A stretch of 64,000 bases of DNA. It comes from Tichowtungia aerotolerans. GTDB taxonomy: Bacteria > Verrucomicrobiota > Kiritimatiellia > Kiritimatiellales > Tichowtungiaceae. Where the stretch lies: contig NZ_CP047593.1 of NCBI RefSeq assembly GCF_009905215.1, forward strand, positions 1,368,900 through 1,432,899. The letters are read 5' to 3'. Below, piece after piece: positions 10,401 to 18,439 of this stretch (positions within the stretch are counted from its first letter, which is position 1; each line of letters starts with the position of its first letter). The notes beneath the pieces were generated by a model. The model saw nothing but the letters and a program-made list of their open reading frames with translations. It was not told the DNA's origin and did no database searches. The translations under genes and the position numbers were made by a program.

Positions 10401-10812
10401 TCCAGGTTGATCCGGCTCCATCTACAGTCACTTGCCCCGTTGATCCGGGAGCATATCCAACATATCCATCGTAACTATAAGCTGCTCCGCCATCCTTGAT
10501 ATTCAGCGTTCCGGTGCCGTATTCACCAACGGATAGCCAGCTGGAGTTCGACCAAACCGAACCGGCGCCAGTCACAATCACTGTTCCCGCAGCTTGAGGA
10601 GCATATCCAACACATCCCGTATAATCGTGAACCGCACCAGTGTTGGTAATAATCAATTGCCCATTTCCATAATAACCAACAAAGATATTATCTGTTGGTC
10701 CATAAACCGGACCGGAGTCAACGGTCCATTCGCCATCAACATAAATATTTCCGGCCCAGATCTTTGATACCCCGATCAGAATGATAGTTACCGTGATAAT
10801 CAAACGCGCCAT
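7444..10812 (-). CDS. Autotransporter with T5SS/PEP-CTERM-type repeats and C-terminal beta-barrel
   Basis: A 1122-aa secreted protein. Residues 1-20 are a signal peptide (hydrophobic, cut near IWA-GN). From about residue 30 to 480 there are many repeats of roughly 43 residues built around GYVGYxxxxTGxVTVTGxGSxW and SSWLSVGEYGTGTL, the TIGR04393 repeat seen in type V passengers and expected to fold as a beta-helix. A second repeat block follows to about residue 680. The last 270 residues form an autotransporter barrel (from EWTGYMRQFNDFGG) ending in the terminal aromatic KYEF. It therefore exports its own passenger across the outer membrane. It sits between larB and larC in a minus-strand run with short gaps or overlaps. 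Confidence 0.88.
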   Translation of the reverse strand: MARLIITVTIILIGVSKIWAGNIYVDGEWTVDSGPVYGPTDNIFVGYYGNGQLIITNTGAVHDYTGCVGYAPQAAGTVIVTGAGSVWSNSSWLSVGEYGTGTLNIKDGGAAYSYDGYVGYAPGSTGQVTVDGAGSTWINSSWLSVGEYGTGTLMITNGGAVYNYDGYVGYTPYGTGTVTVTGLGSAWLNASVLLVGAGGSGTLNIEDGGTVYNTEGYVGFDSDSRALVTGDGSTWINSSWLSVGEYGIGELVISNGGTVFSSEGYVGYNSGATGTVTVTGSGSVWSNAGYLGMGDFGSGTLNVENGGAVYNSDGCLGFYTDAEGQAVVTGSGSIWSNSADLYVGGYGTGQLTVSDGGAVYNDFGYIGYQAGSTGSVMVTGSDSAWYSDGLFVGDRYGNGSLVITNNGRVEAGVVYVGMNFTNHNGSVYFGTGGSLDADTLYFSPEDFYGTGTVTVRGVLSDMDVVFDGSSLATNMAGDVTVLTDAQNMTGVLGAGWKGDGSLLITNGVVVSSRAGMLGFNKGSFGSAVITGSNSVWNTESLRIAHMGNGEMTIENGGSVFSDTGIIGRDGTAGTVNVIGVGSVWSNRYALRVGSWGEGSLIISNGAAVYSDYADLASRGGTGRVHISGTGSMWKNAGDVYLAAVDETTIPTNRPIQLPDLGPAYLTVDHAGVVDIGGSLFAGMNSTVALAGGAQLHVGGDATFAAGSLLDFKLSDEDGTGKMTVDGTLINEGAKVKLTSSEALKLYSEYELIAAGSIEDLFGLFDTNDVLSVYDFSLSSTATNVLATVHGLKLQETDTPSVAKASAASANVVMHNVSKHAGIARTLLREEQSSDSSTPEGPSGPSALLASGEWTGYMRQFNDFGGQKSEGSLDGFDWQTSGYLAGVEKRINPQLIIGFGAGQAWTDLDGKRGSGGGSTDMFMTSLYGNWFNENAYCEFGLLYARADNDTERTDTALDHYTGNYDSAMFGGWIEAGWLTRKTQAIELEPYIRSTYISGHQDEYTDQGGPSPLTVRANGTDNWQIEGGARLSRKWELENSKPLRLELKAGVQCELLDNSVTVNTEVIGVGQRASSPEADRAALILGARADLGLTDALHIGIGYEPSFSGNWQNHLIDFTLKYEF

Positions 10813-10876
10813 AAGCTCCCTTTATTGAAATGATGACAAATCAATACAACTATTCTTGTACAGATGACAGAGAAAA

Positions 10877-11545
10877 TCAGCGCATCGAATTGATCATTCC
10901 GGCGAGGCGACCGGCGCCGAAACCGTTGTCGATGTTGACGACCGAAACACCGGCAGCGCAGCTGTTGAGCATGCCGAGCAGGGCAGCAATGCCGTTAAAG
11001 CTTGCGCCGTAACCGACACTGGTCGGCACCGCAATCACCGGCTTGGAAACCAGTCCGCCGACCACGCTTGCGAGTGCACCTTCCATGCCGGCGCAAACGA
11101 CCAGAACATTGGCCTGGCTGAGTTTTTCATGTTGAGCAAACAGACGGTGGATGCCCGCAACACCGACATCGAACACGCGATCGACCTTGTGGCCCATCAG
11201 CTCAGCAGTAATCGCGGCTTCTTCAGCCACAGGAATATCACTGGTTCCGGCTGTTACGACAAGAATGACACGGTCCGGATCCGGTTCGATGGTTTCTTTG
11301 CGAACGACAATCAGGCGGGCGGATTCATGATACTCCGCCTCGGGAGTTAATTTCTGAACCGCATCAAATGTTTGCCGAGAAGCACGGGTCGCCAGAATAT
11401 TGCGTTCGCCCTCGTTCATCTTCTGAACGATCTGTGCAACCTGATCCGGCGTTTTTCCCTCGCAGAAAACCGCCTCGGGAAATCCGCGCCGCACCGGACG
11501 GTGGTTGTCAATTTTAGCAAAACCAAGTTCGTCAAATCCGCTCAT
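10877..11545 (-). CDS. larB: Nickel-pincer cofactor biosynthesis protein LarB
   Basis: Carboxylates and hydrolyses nicotinic acid adenine dinucleotide, the first step of nickel-pincer nucleotide synthesis. The 222-aa protein begins with FAKIDNHRPVRRGFPEAVFCEGKT, as LarB does, and its second half is the PurE-like AIR-carboxylase fold with VTAGTSDIPVAEEA, VCAGMEGALASVVGGLV and PVIAVPTSVGYGASF. It lies 36 bp downstream of larE on the same strand. The pathway product is used by LarA-family racemases; no larA gene is visible in this window. Confidence 0.93.
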   Translation of the reverse strand: MSGFDELGFAKIDNHRPVRRGFPEAVFCEGKTPDQVAQIVQKMNEGERNILATRASRQTFDAVQKLTPEAEYHESARLIVVRKETIEPDPDRVILVVTAGTSDIPVAEEAAITAELMGHKVDRVFDVGVAGIHRLFAQHEKLSQANVLVVCAGMEGALASVVGGLVSKPVIAVPTSVGYGASFNGIAALLGMLNSCAAGVSVVNIDNGFGAGRLAGMINSMR

Positions 11546-11581
11546 TTCCTACCTCGCTGCAGAACCGGCTGAAAGCTGAGT

Positions 11582-12394
11582 CTACTTTATTCCCTGATTC
11601 ATACTTCCCATTCTATAGCCGGAAAGATCCAGCGTCACATAATGGAACCCGAGTTTTTTCAATTGGTCGGTAATTGCGACAGCAACTCCCGGAGCCGTAA
11701 GTTTTGGAATGGCAGACGGCTCCACCTCGATACGCGCCAGATTTCCATGATGCCGCACCCGCAACTGGCCTTCGATCATCGGGCGCAGAAATTTCTCCGC
11801 TTCTTCAATCTGTTTTAAACGGGCCGTGGTAATCTGCAGCCCGTACTCCAGACGCGTAGCAAGGCAGGCGTTGCTCATTTTTCCGGCTGTGGAAAGTTTC
11901 CAATCCCTGGAAATTTCACGAATCTCATCTTTTGTCAGGCCGGCCTCCCGGAGCGGACTGCGAACCGCGGCAAGTTCAGCGACAGCCCGGGTTCCGGGAC
12001 GATAATCGCCGTCATCATCCACATTACTTCCCTCAACAACCCACTTTATTCCTCGCGAAGAAGCCCATTGCACCAGGGCATTAAACCGGATTTTTTTACA
12101 GTGATAACAGCGATCCGGCGTATTCGCGGTAAAAGGTTCTGCATCGAATTCATCCGTTTCGATCAAAATGTGTTTAACGCCTATTTTTTCACCCAGCTCC
12201 AGTGCTTCTTCCTTTTCTTCGCTGGTCAGCGTTGCGGAAACCGCCGTAGTGGCCAGTACATTTTCCGTGCCCAGCGATCGCACGGCGGCGGCCAGCAGAA
12301 AGGTGCTATCCACGCCGCCGCTGAACGCCACCACGCATTGTTCTAATTCCTGAAAGATAGTATGGAGTTTCTTAAGCTTGGCTTTTGTTTTCAT
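11582..12394 (-). CDS. larE: Sulfur transferase LarE, three-cysteine type
   Basis: PP-loop enzyme that converts the LarB product to the dithio pincer precursor. The ATP-binding motif SGGVDS is at residues 25-30. Cysteines occur in RCYHCKK (96 and 99) and NACLATR (177). Cys177 corresponds to the sacrificial cysteine of Lactobacillus LarE. The additional CxxC pair matches LarE proteins that bind a [4Fe-4S] cluster and can act catalytically instead of destroying themselves. The 270-aa length is normal. It is transcribed with larB and starts 9 bp after the RF1-like gene. Confidence 0.92.
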   Translation of the reverse strand: MKTKAKLKKLHTIFQELEQCVVAFSGGVDSTFLLAAAVRSLGTENVLATTAVSATLTSEEKEEALELGEKIGVKHILIETDEFDAEPFTANTPDRCYHCKKIRFNALVQWASSRGIKWVVEGSNVDDDGDYRPGTRAVAELAAVRSPLREAGLTKDEIREISRDWKLSTAGKMSNACLATRLEYGLQITTARLKQIEEAEKFLRPMIEGQLRVRHHGNLARIEVEPSAIPKLTAPGVAVAITDQLKKLGFHYVTLDLSGYRMGSMNQGIK

Positions 12395-12403
12395 ATTTTA
12401 TTT

Positions 12404-12805
12404 TTACTCTCCCCGAATCGGCCGGCGAAGTGCTTTTTTTTCAGAGTGTTTATGTTTTTCATCCAGCATTTTGTTTTTGGCCCGGCGGGAACGACGGCGT
12501 TTCTGGCGGCGGATTTTTTCGCGCTCCTGCTGCTTTTTGCTTCTGATGCCCAGAAGCTTTTCCTCGAGTTTATCGCACAAGTCGCGGCGGGCAAAAAAAC
12601 GGTTGGAAGCCTGAAGGCGCGACTGCCGGCATTTAATCTCGATGCCGGTCGGCCTGTGAATCAGCTGCACACAGGAAGAGGTTTTATTGATCTTCTGCCC
12701 GCCTTTACCGGATCCACGGATAAACTGCTCAGACAAATCGGCTTCGCTGATTCCCAGCGCATCCATCCGTTCCTGCAGCTTTTCCCATTTCTCCTGCGTG
12801 ATCAT
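12404..12805 (-). CDS. Stand-alone RF1-domain protein (ArfB/YaeJ-like ribosome-rescue factor)
   Basis: A 133-aa protein containing the release-factor peptidyl-tRNA hydrolase motif GSGKGGQKINKTSSCVQL (GGQ near residue 35) without the codon-recognition domains of RF1/RF2. The C-terminal 50 residues are very basic (KKQQEREKIRRQKRRR and following), like the tail by which ArfB enters the empty mRNA channel. It most likely releases peptides from stalled ribosomes. In other bacteria small RF1-domain proteins of this type are often annotated as peptide chain release factor-like proteins. It heads the minus-strand run that continues into larE. Confidence 0.85.
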   Translation of the reverse strand: MITQEKWEKLQERMDALGISEADLSEQFIRGSGKGGQKINKTSSCVQLIHRPTGIEIKCRQSRLQASNRFFARRDLCDKLEEKLLGIRSKKQQEREKIRRQKRRRSRRAKNKMLDEKHKHSEKKALRRPIRGE

Positions 12806-12906
12806 ATTCAGAGGAAAACACGCCGCACAAAAAAAGAACAGTTACAAAAGTTTAAATTCCGGCTTGCACCAAATTTTTAAATTGGCATATTAGCCAGCCT
12901 TTCGAC

Positions 12907-12981
12907 GCGGGTGTAGCTCAGTGGTAGAGCCTCACGTTGCCAACGTGATTGTCGTCGGTTCGAATCCGATCACCCGCTCCA
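12907..12981 (+). tRNA. tRNA-Gly (GCC)
   Basis: The cloverleaf is complete: acceptor GCGGGTG pairs with CACCCGC, the D-arm is GCTC-AGTGGTA-GAGC, and the anticodon stem TCACG/CGTGA encloses the loop TTGCCAA with anticodon GCC. The T-arm is GTCGG-TTCGAAT-CCGAT. The 3' CCA is encoded (12979-12981). Confidence 0.96.
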
Positions 12982-12986
12982 TTTTT

Positions 12987-13673
12987 TCATTTCACCTCTT
13001 TCACCTCATCAATCCGCAGGGATGCTTTGGCTCCTGTTTCGGGCTGAATGATATCGAGATCTTTCACCATCCACAGATCGTCGAAATTCTTTACGCTGAC
13101 CACCTTGATGACCTTAATCCGGTTTCCGTCAGCATTGCGCTCTTCTGCCTGTACCATTCGACCACTGTCTTTTTCCACCCACAGCTGAAGAACCCGGTTA
13201 TCGGGCCGGGGAATCGAAATCTGATAGCGCTCCTTGCCGAACTTTCTTTCAACCCCGACCGTTTCAGCATTCGGATTCCACAGGAACGCAAACGTCAGGT
13301 CGGCCCAGGTTACGCCGCTGTCTGCAATTTCAGCATTCGGATCAAACGAAGCCTCTTTTCCATTTTCTGTAAAAGACGGATTCATTCCATCAGGACTCAA
13401 CATCAGCTTCAGTTCCTGAACCTGTTTGGCTTTCGAATCTGTGATTTTATAGTCCGCCCGCGGCGCCTGCGCATTCCAGTCGAGCGTCATTTCCACCTTC
13501 AGCGTTTTCCGTACAAACCCGTTCGGGGCCTTTTCCTTGAGCGACCCAGACATAAACACCGGGTAGGGCGGCAGCTGCGCGCGCGCGGCAGCCAGAATCC
13601 GGGGAGCGGGCGGCAAAGATTGCTCAGCCATCACAGACCAAGCAGCGAACAGAACAAAAAAGATGCGTTTCAT
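12987..13673 (-). CDS. LolA-like outer-membrane lipoprotein-sorting family protein
   Basis: A periplasmic protein of about 228 aa with signal peptide MKRIFFVLFAAWSVMA. The body matches the 'outer membrane lipoprotein-sorting protein' family (LolA-like fold): alternating beta-strand segments, a VTWADLTFAFLWNP block, and a C-terminal WMVKDLDIIQPETGAKASLRIDEVK strand. It may carry lipoproteins or lipids to the outer membrane, but these paralogues are not proven LolA equivalents. I start at the ATG at 13673; an upstream ATG at 13730 would add 19 residues ahead of a proper signal peptide. It is divergent from murA. Confidence 0.8.
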   Translation of the reverse strand: MKRIFFVLFAAWSVMAEQSLPPAPRILAAARAQLPPYPVFMSGSLKEKAPNGFVRKTLKVEMTLDWNAQAPRADYKITDSKAKQVQELKLMLSPDGMNPSFTENGKEASFDPNAEIADSGVTWADLTFAFLWNPNAETVGVERKFGKERYQISIPRPDNRVLQLWVEKDSGRMVQAEERNADGNRIKVIKVVSVKNFDDLWMVKDLDIIQPETGAKASLRIDEVKEVK

Positions 13674-13773
13674 AGCGGTCAGTTTACTGATCAGAATAAT
13701 TATGGACAGAATAATTGACGGTTTCGGCATTGTTCAATATCCGGAAAAACTTCCGGGTGCAGGAACTGCCTGC

Positions 13774-13788
13774 TTCCAAGGTTTGGAA
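13774..13788. repeat. Dispersed palindrome, perfect core
   Basis: TTCCAA-GGT-TTGGAA, 23 bp upstream of the murA start, in the gap between the divergent LolA-like gene and murA. The position would allow a regulatory role. Confidence 0.65.
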
Positions 13789-13810
13789 AAACAGGGTAGT
13801 GTGATTTCTT

Positions 13811-15088
13811 ATGGCAAAATTTATTATCAACGGTGGAAATGTAATCGGCGGAAAATTCGCGCCGCGCGGCAATAAAAATGCAGTCCTTCCCATGCTGGCG
13901 GCGGCCACGCTGACCGATCAGCCGGTCGAGTTGAGCAATGTACCCGACATTCAGGATGTGCGTGTGATGCTCGAACTGCTTCAAACGCTCGGCGTATCCG
14001 TTGAAAAAACAGCCGATGGCGTCATTCTCTGCGCAGCCGGGCTGAATACCACGAATCTGGACGAAGAACTCTGTCGTCGTGTGCGCGCCTCGATTCTGCT
14101 GGCTGGACCTCTGTCCGCCCGCCACGGATCGGCCACTGTTCCTGCACCGGGCGGCGATGTCATCGGACGACGCCGGCTCGACACCCATTTTTACGGATTG
14201 CGTGCACTCGGCATCGAGATTACAGAAACCGTTCCATATGAGTTCAGGCGGAAAAAACTGGAAGCAGCCGGGCTCGTTCTGGATGAAGCCAGTGTAACAG
14301 CCACCGAAAACATACTGATGGCCGCCGTGCTGGCCGAAGGGGAAACCACGATTTTCAACGCCGCCTGCGAACCGCATGTGCAGGATCTGGCAAACCTGCT
14401 GGTGAAAATGGGCGCCAACATTTCCGGCATCGGCACCAACCTGCTGAAAATCCGCGGCAAAAAAACACTGGACGGCGCAACGCATACGGTGGCGCCGGAT
14501 TACATTGAAACCGGCAGTTTTCTCACCGCCGCCGCTGTTACCGGCGGATCGCTGGAGATTGAAAATCCCGGCGACAGCCTGACTCTCGGTGTTCTCAAAA
14601 AAGGCTTCGAAAAACTGGGGACCCATTGGGTCGTTTCTGATGGTGTTCTGACCATGAAAAATGAAACGGGTCGAACGACCCTTCCGGACCTTGGAAACTT
14701 TACACCGAAGATTGAGGACGGAATCTGGCCGGCGTTTCCCTCCGACCTGATGAGTGTGATGATTGTGCTCGCCACTCAGACGCAGGGACAAATGCTCTTT
14801 TTTGAAAAACTCTTCGAGAGTCGCATGTACTTCGTAGACAACCTGATGGCCATGGGAGCGAATATTATTCAGTGCGATCCGCACCGCGTTGTTGTCAGCG
14901 GCGCATCCAAACTGAGTGGTGCCCGTCTGAGCAGCCCGGACATCCGCGCCGGAATGGCGATGCTCATTGCGGCCTGCTGCGCCGAAGGACACAGCGAAAT
15001 CGATAACGCCCACGTCATCGACCGCGGCTACGAATCCATCGATGAACGTCTCCGCGCGCTCGGCGCGGATATTGTTAGAGAAGCTTAA
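13811..15088 (+). CDS. murA: UDP-N-acetylglucosamine 1-carboxyvinyltransferase MurA with Asp116
   Basis: Transfers enolpyruvate from PEP to UDP-GlcNAc, the first committed step of peptidoglycan synthesis. The 425-aa protein has the expected RGNKNAVLP (catalytic Lys22), RVRASILLAGPL and DIRAGMAMLIAA motifs. The loop that normally reads PGGC(A/T)IG reads PGGDVIG, so the active-site cysteine is replaced by aspartate (codon GAT at 14156-14158). Mycobacterial and chlamydial MurA enzymes carry the same change and are insensitive to fosfomycin, so this enzyme is predicted to be intrinsically resistant. Starting at 13811 gives the standard MAKFIINGG N-terminus. Confidence 0.95.
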   Translation: MAKFIINGGNVIGGKFAPRGNKNAVLPMLAAATLTDQPVELSNVPDIQDVRVMLELLQTLGVSVEKTADGVILCAAGLNTTNLDEELCRRVRASILLAGPLSARHGSATVPAPGGDVIGRRRLDTHFYGLRALGIEITETVPYEFRRKKLEAAGLVLDEASVTATENILMAAVLAEGETTIFNAACEPHVQDLANLLVKMGANISGIGTNLLKIRGKKTLDGATHTVAPDYIETGSFLTAAAVTGGSLEIENPGDSLTLGVLKKGFEKLGTHWVVSDGVLTMKNETGRTTLPDLGNFTPKIEDGIWPAFPSDLMSVMIVLATQTQGQMLFFEKLFESRMYFVDNLMAMGANIIQCDPHRVVVSGASKLSGARLSSPDIRAGMAMLIAACCAEGHSEIDNAHVIDRGYESIDERLRALGADIVREA

Positions 15089-15117
15089 TAAAAAGAAAGG
15101 CTGAAAGCTTATCTTTT

Positions 15118-15531
15118 TTAACGGGTCCAGAAGAATCCGTGGGTGAGGTGAGGGTGTTCTTTCACTTCAACGGATGAGATTTTGGCGTCATAGTCGGCAC
15201 GGATTTCGTAGCGATACCCTTTTTTCAGTTCCACAGTGAGAGGAAGATCGTTAACGAGTTTGTTCCATGGATATTTGCATTCGCAGACAACAGTAAAGGT
15301 GTGTTCGCCGGGATCGAGCCAGCTTTTGTCGCCAGTCCATATATCGCGTCCCTGATCATCGATAGTTTTAAGTTCCTTTCCATTGTCGATGAAACGGATA
15401 TGCGTTTCGACAAACAGCCGGTTGCAGGTTTCGACATAGCATTTTCCCGGAGAAGGGGACAGTTCGGACCGGTAGGAAGTACAGGCAGCCAAAAGTCCAA
15501 AAATGGCGCAAAGCAAAAACCATTTTTTCAT
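15118..15531 (-). CDS. Small lipoprotein of unknown function
   Basis: A 137-aa protein with a lipoprotein signal peptide ending LLAACTSY (lipobox cysteine near residue 17). The rest is predicted beta-rich, with DPGEHTFTVVCEC and LKKGYRYEIRADYDAKISSVEVKE, suggestive of a small beta-sandwich such as the PEGA-like proteins seen on many bacterial surfaces; this is only a resemblance. It is 2 bp downstream of the M24 peptidase on the same strand, so the two are probably co-transcribed. Confidence 0.72.
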   Translation of the reverse strand: MKKWFLLCAIFGLLAACTSYRSELSPSPGKCYVETCNRLFVETHIRFIDNGKELKTIDDQGRDIWTGDKSWLDPGEHTFTVVCECKYPWNKLVNDLPLTVELKKGYRYEIRADYDAKISSVEVKEHPHLTHGFFWTR

Positions 15532-15533
15532 AA

Positions 15534-16652
15534 TTAAATCTCCAGCTGTTTGATACAGGGGGAGAGCATTCTATATCCGTCAGCTGTAATCGCGACGGTA
15601 TCTTCGATGCGGACGCCGCCGATCCCTGAATAATAGAGTCCGGGCTCAATGGTGACAATATGACCGGCACGAAGTGATTTTTTGTTAGCCGGAGAAACAC
15701 GCGGCATTTCATGGATTTCCAGTCCGACTCCATGCCCGGTACTATGGATAAATCCCTGAGCAACTCCATCAACAGTCCCGGTTTTAAACCCTTTGGACTC
15801 CATAACATCTGCGCCAACCTTATGAACAGAGGATGCTTTTATCCCGGATTTGAGCATTTTAAGCTGCGCAGCCTGAGCCGCTTTGACAGCCAAATACTGT
15901 TTTTTCAGCGCAGCAGGTGCCGGACCGCGGCAGACGGTACGGGTGATGTCTCCCCAATATCCGGTTTTTGCAGACCTTGGAAAAATATCGAGTACGATAG
16001 GCTGACCGGCATAAAGCGACCCACTGCCGCGCTCATGAGGATCTGCTGAAAGCGGTCCACCAGCAACAATGGTTTCTTCGGCAGTACAGTCGTGATCCAG
16101 TAAAGTATGATTAATTGTTGCCCGAACCATTTCTGATGTTAAAACCTGCTTTCCAACCTTCAGTGATCCGTCTTTCATGATTTTTGAGGAGGCAATTTGC
16201 TGAATGGCCGCTTTCATCGCGGCGACGGCTGCACGCTGACTTTGCTGAACTGCTTTAATTTCATCAGCTGCTTTAATTTCCCGCTGCGGGCAGGGAGGCT
16301 TTTCCTGAATTTGAACCTGAATTTTGTTTTTTCTCAGCTGATCCGCAATCCCTACAGGAAAGCCAGAGGGAACATTGACCGAAGTAAGATGGTATTTTTT
16401 CAGCAACGTAAGGACCCACAGGGAAAATGGATCCCTGGATTGAATTCCCAACTGAGCTGGACAGAATACCTTTACCCCCGGGTAAACCGTTCTTCTCAAA
16501 CGGTTATATTCCATCTCGGAAACCAGCAAAATGGTCTGTCGACGGTTTTTAAGCAAAACAGAGGCCTCAGGAGGTTTCACTCCGCACAAATAGTGTATAT
16601 TGGTGTCCTCTACAGAGCTGCTGATAAGTAGAAATACTGATTTATTGTCCAT
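15534..16652 (-). CDS. M24-family metallopeptidase (Xaa-Pro aminopeptidase-like)
   Basis: A 372-aa protein with the creatinase N-terminal domain (to about residue 125) and a pita-bread catalytic domain. Metal-ligand regions are visible: PIVLDIFPRSAKTGYWGDITRTV supplies two aspartates, STGHGVGLEIHEMP a histidine, and VTIEPGLYYSGIGGVRIED two glutamates. It probably removes N-terminal residues ahead of proline; the exact substrate is not predictable. No signal peptide, so cytoplasmic. It is transcribed away from dnaA with a small lipoprotein gene behind it. Confidence 0.87.
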   Translation of the reverse strand: MDNKSVFLLISSSVEDTNIHYLCGVKPPEASVLLKNRRQTILLVSEMEYNRLRRTVYPGVKVFCPAQLGIQSRDPFSLWVLTLLKKYHLTSVNVPSGFPVGIADQLRKNKIQVQIQEKPPCPQREIKAADEIKAVQQSQRAAVAAMKAAIQQIASSKIMKDGSLKVGKQVLTSEMVRATINHTLLDHDCTAEETIVAGGPLSADPHERGSGSLYAGQPIVLDIFPRSAKTGYWGDITRTVCRGPAPAALKKQYLAVKAAQAAQLKMLKSGIKASSVHKVGADVMESKGFKTGTVDGVAQGFIHSTGHGVGLEIHEMPRVSPANKKSLRAGHIVTIEPGLYYSGIGGVRIEDTVAITADGYRMLSPCIKQLEI

Positions 16653-16878
16653 TTTTTGCCTAACATTATTTATACAGCGTGTTTTACGAAAATTTCATAC
16701 AGTTTGTTAGATTTAAATTTCCATCCAGTTAAGTTTATTTAGTGTCTGATTGGAAGAATGGTCCTACATATTGTGTTTTAAAAAATAAATTTCTATCCTT
16801 CGGCTTTGACCTTGTCGGTATGCCGCTCCGTTTATTAGCTTCCCTCTGTCGCGACTGCTTAAGGACTAAGCGGTTGTT

Positions 16879-16910
16879 AACAACCTGTTCACAACCCTCA
16901 CAGGTTTGTT
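16879..16910 (+). promoter_or_regulatory. Inverted repeat in the dnaA leader
   Basis: AACAACCTGT and ACAGGTTTGTT flank an 11-base loop just upstream of dnaA. They could form an mRNA hairpin or an operator. The surrounding 273-bp gap (16653-16925) is AT-rich and holds no gene. Confidence 0.4.
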
Positions 16911-16943
16911 AATTATTTTTATTTTGTGAGTTCGGAATTTACG

Positions 16944-18332
16944 ATGACTGATGAACAGAAAAAGCTTTGGAACGATGCCTGCCAACACCTGAAACAGACT
17001 CTTTCCAAAGATGTTTTTGAAAAATGGATTGCTGTAATCCAGTGCCGGAAGATTGATCACGATCAGGTTATTCTGGTGGTGGGCAATGATTTCTATCAGT
17101 CATGGCTGGAAGAGCATTATCTGCCGCTCATCAAAAATGCACTGGCTCTGGTTTCCGGGCAGACCTATGACATTCAGCTGGTTGTGGACTACAGCCTGGC
17201 TTCCGAACAGGAAGAACAGCCGGACACGGCAGAAAACGTTAAGGAAAAGGTTCGTTCCATTCTTCCGCAAAAACGCGGCACTAAGGAAACTAAAACCAAC
17301 CTGAACAGCAACTACACCTTTGATTCTTTTGTGGTCGGTCCATCCAACCAGTTTGCGCACGCGGCGGCCATGGCTTCGGCCCAGTCTCCTTCCCGCGCAT
17401 ACAACCCTCTCTTTATTTACGGGGGAGTCGGACTTGGAAAAACCCATTTGATGCAGGCAATCGGTAACTTCATCCTTTCTAAAAAAGGAAAAGGAAAAGT
17501 CTGCTACACAACCAGCGAAGCCTTTTTGAATGAATACATTGAAGCACTGCAGACCAATTCCCTGGCGAAATTCCGTAAAAAATACCGGACCGTTGATGCG
17601 CTGCTGATCGATGATATTCATTTTCTGGCCGGTAAAGAACGTCTGCAGGAAGAGTTTTTCCATACCTTTAACGCCATTTTTGAAAATCATAAGCAGATCG
17701 TCATGACTTCCGACCGGCCCGCCGGAGAGCTGGAAGGACTCGCTCCTCGACTCGTCTCCCGATTTGAGTGGGGACTGGTTGTTGAAATGGAAAGCCCGGA
17801 TGTTGAAACGCGGGTTGCCATTCTTCGTAAAAAGAGTGAGCAGCTCAAACTTTCCATCGAGCAGAATCTCCTTTTCTATATCGCAGAACGTATTTCCTCC
17901 AACATCCGTCGTCTGGAAGGTGCACTGATCCGGGTGGCGTCTTACATTTCCCTGACCGGACAATCCATGGATATGGGAAAACTGGAGTACCTTCTTAGAG
18001 ATACACTGGATCAGGAAAAGAAACACGCGATCAGCGTTGAAAACATTCAGAAGACTGTTGCTGAACACTTTGATTTGCGGGTTGGTGATCTGCTGGGACG
18101 CAAGCGAACCCAGAATATTGCCTGGCCGCGGCAGGTGGCTATGTACCTGTCCCGGGACATGACCAACCTTTCTTTCCCAAGCATTGGAGACTCTTTTGGA
18201 CGAAACCATGCCACTGTGGTTCATGCCTGCAAGACCGTGGAAAAGGAACAGACAACAGACCTGAAGCTGCGTCAAACGCTGTCTCTGCTGCGTCAGCGGG
18301 CAGGACATCAGTCCGCTCAAACGGTATCCTGA
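16944..18332 (+). CDS. dnaA: Chromosomal replication initiator DnaA
   Basis: AAA+ initiator that binds DnaA boxes and opens the origin. Counting from an alternative GTG at 16926, the domain I helix motif (KLWNDACQHL) is near residue 15, Walker A GGVGLGKTH at 166-173, Walker B LLIDDIHFLAGKE follows, and the C-terminal DNA-binding domain IV has the signature SFGRNHATVVHACKTVE. Full length is about 462 aa from the ATG at 16944, or 468 aa from the GTG. A hairpin terminator follows, then the probable oriC and dnaN. Confidence 0.96.
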   Translation: MTDEQKKLWNDACQHLKQTLSKDVFEKWIAVIQCRKIDHDQVILVVGNDFYQSWLEEHYLPLIKNALALVSGQTYDIQLVVDYSLASEQEEQPDTAENVKEKVRSILPQKRGTKETKTNLNSNYTFDSFVVGPSNQFAHAAAMASAQSPSRAYNPLFIYGGVGLGKTHLMQAIGNFILSKKGKGKVCYTTSEAFLNEYIEALQTNSLAKFRKKYRTVDALLIDDIHFLAGKERLQEEFFHTFNAIFENHKQIVMTSDRPAGELEGLAPRLVSRFEWGLVVEMESPDVETRVAILRKKSEQLKLSIEQNLLFYIAERISSNIRRLEGALIRVASYISLTGQSMDMGKLEYLLRDTLDQEKKHAISVENIQKTVAEHFDLRVGDLLGRKRTQNIAWPRQVAMYLSRDMTNLSFPSIGDSFGRNHATVVHACKTVEKEQTTDLKLRQTLSLLRQRAGHQSAQTVS

Positions 18333-18356
18333 CAGGATTCCATAGAACAGAATGCA

Positions 18357-18386
18357 AGAGGCAGGTCGTCAGACTGCCTCTTTTTC
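18357..18386 (+). terminator. Rho-independent terminator after dnaA
   Basis: Eight-bp stem AGAGGCAG/CTGCCTCT with a nine-base loop, followed by TTTTCTTT. Confidence 0.8.
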
Positions 18387-18439
18387 TTTGCCTGATGAAA
18401 ACAGGAAGCCACCAACAGGGGTGATGATAAGATGAGGGT

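Noticed and set aside
13700-15013. 437-codon minus-strand ORF opposite murA
   Set aside because: Antisense to murA and without any recognised domain.
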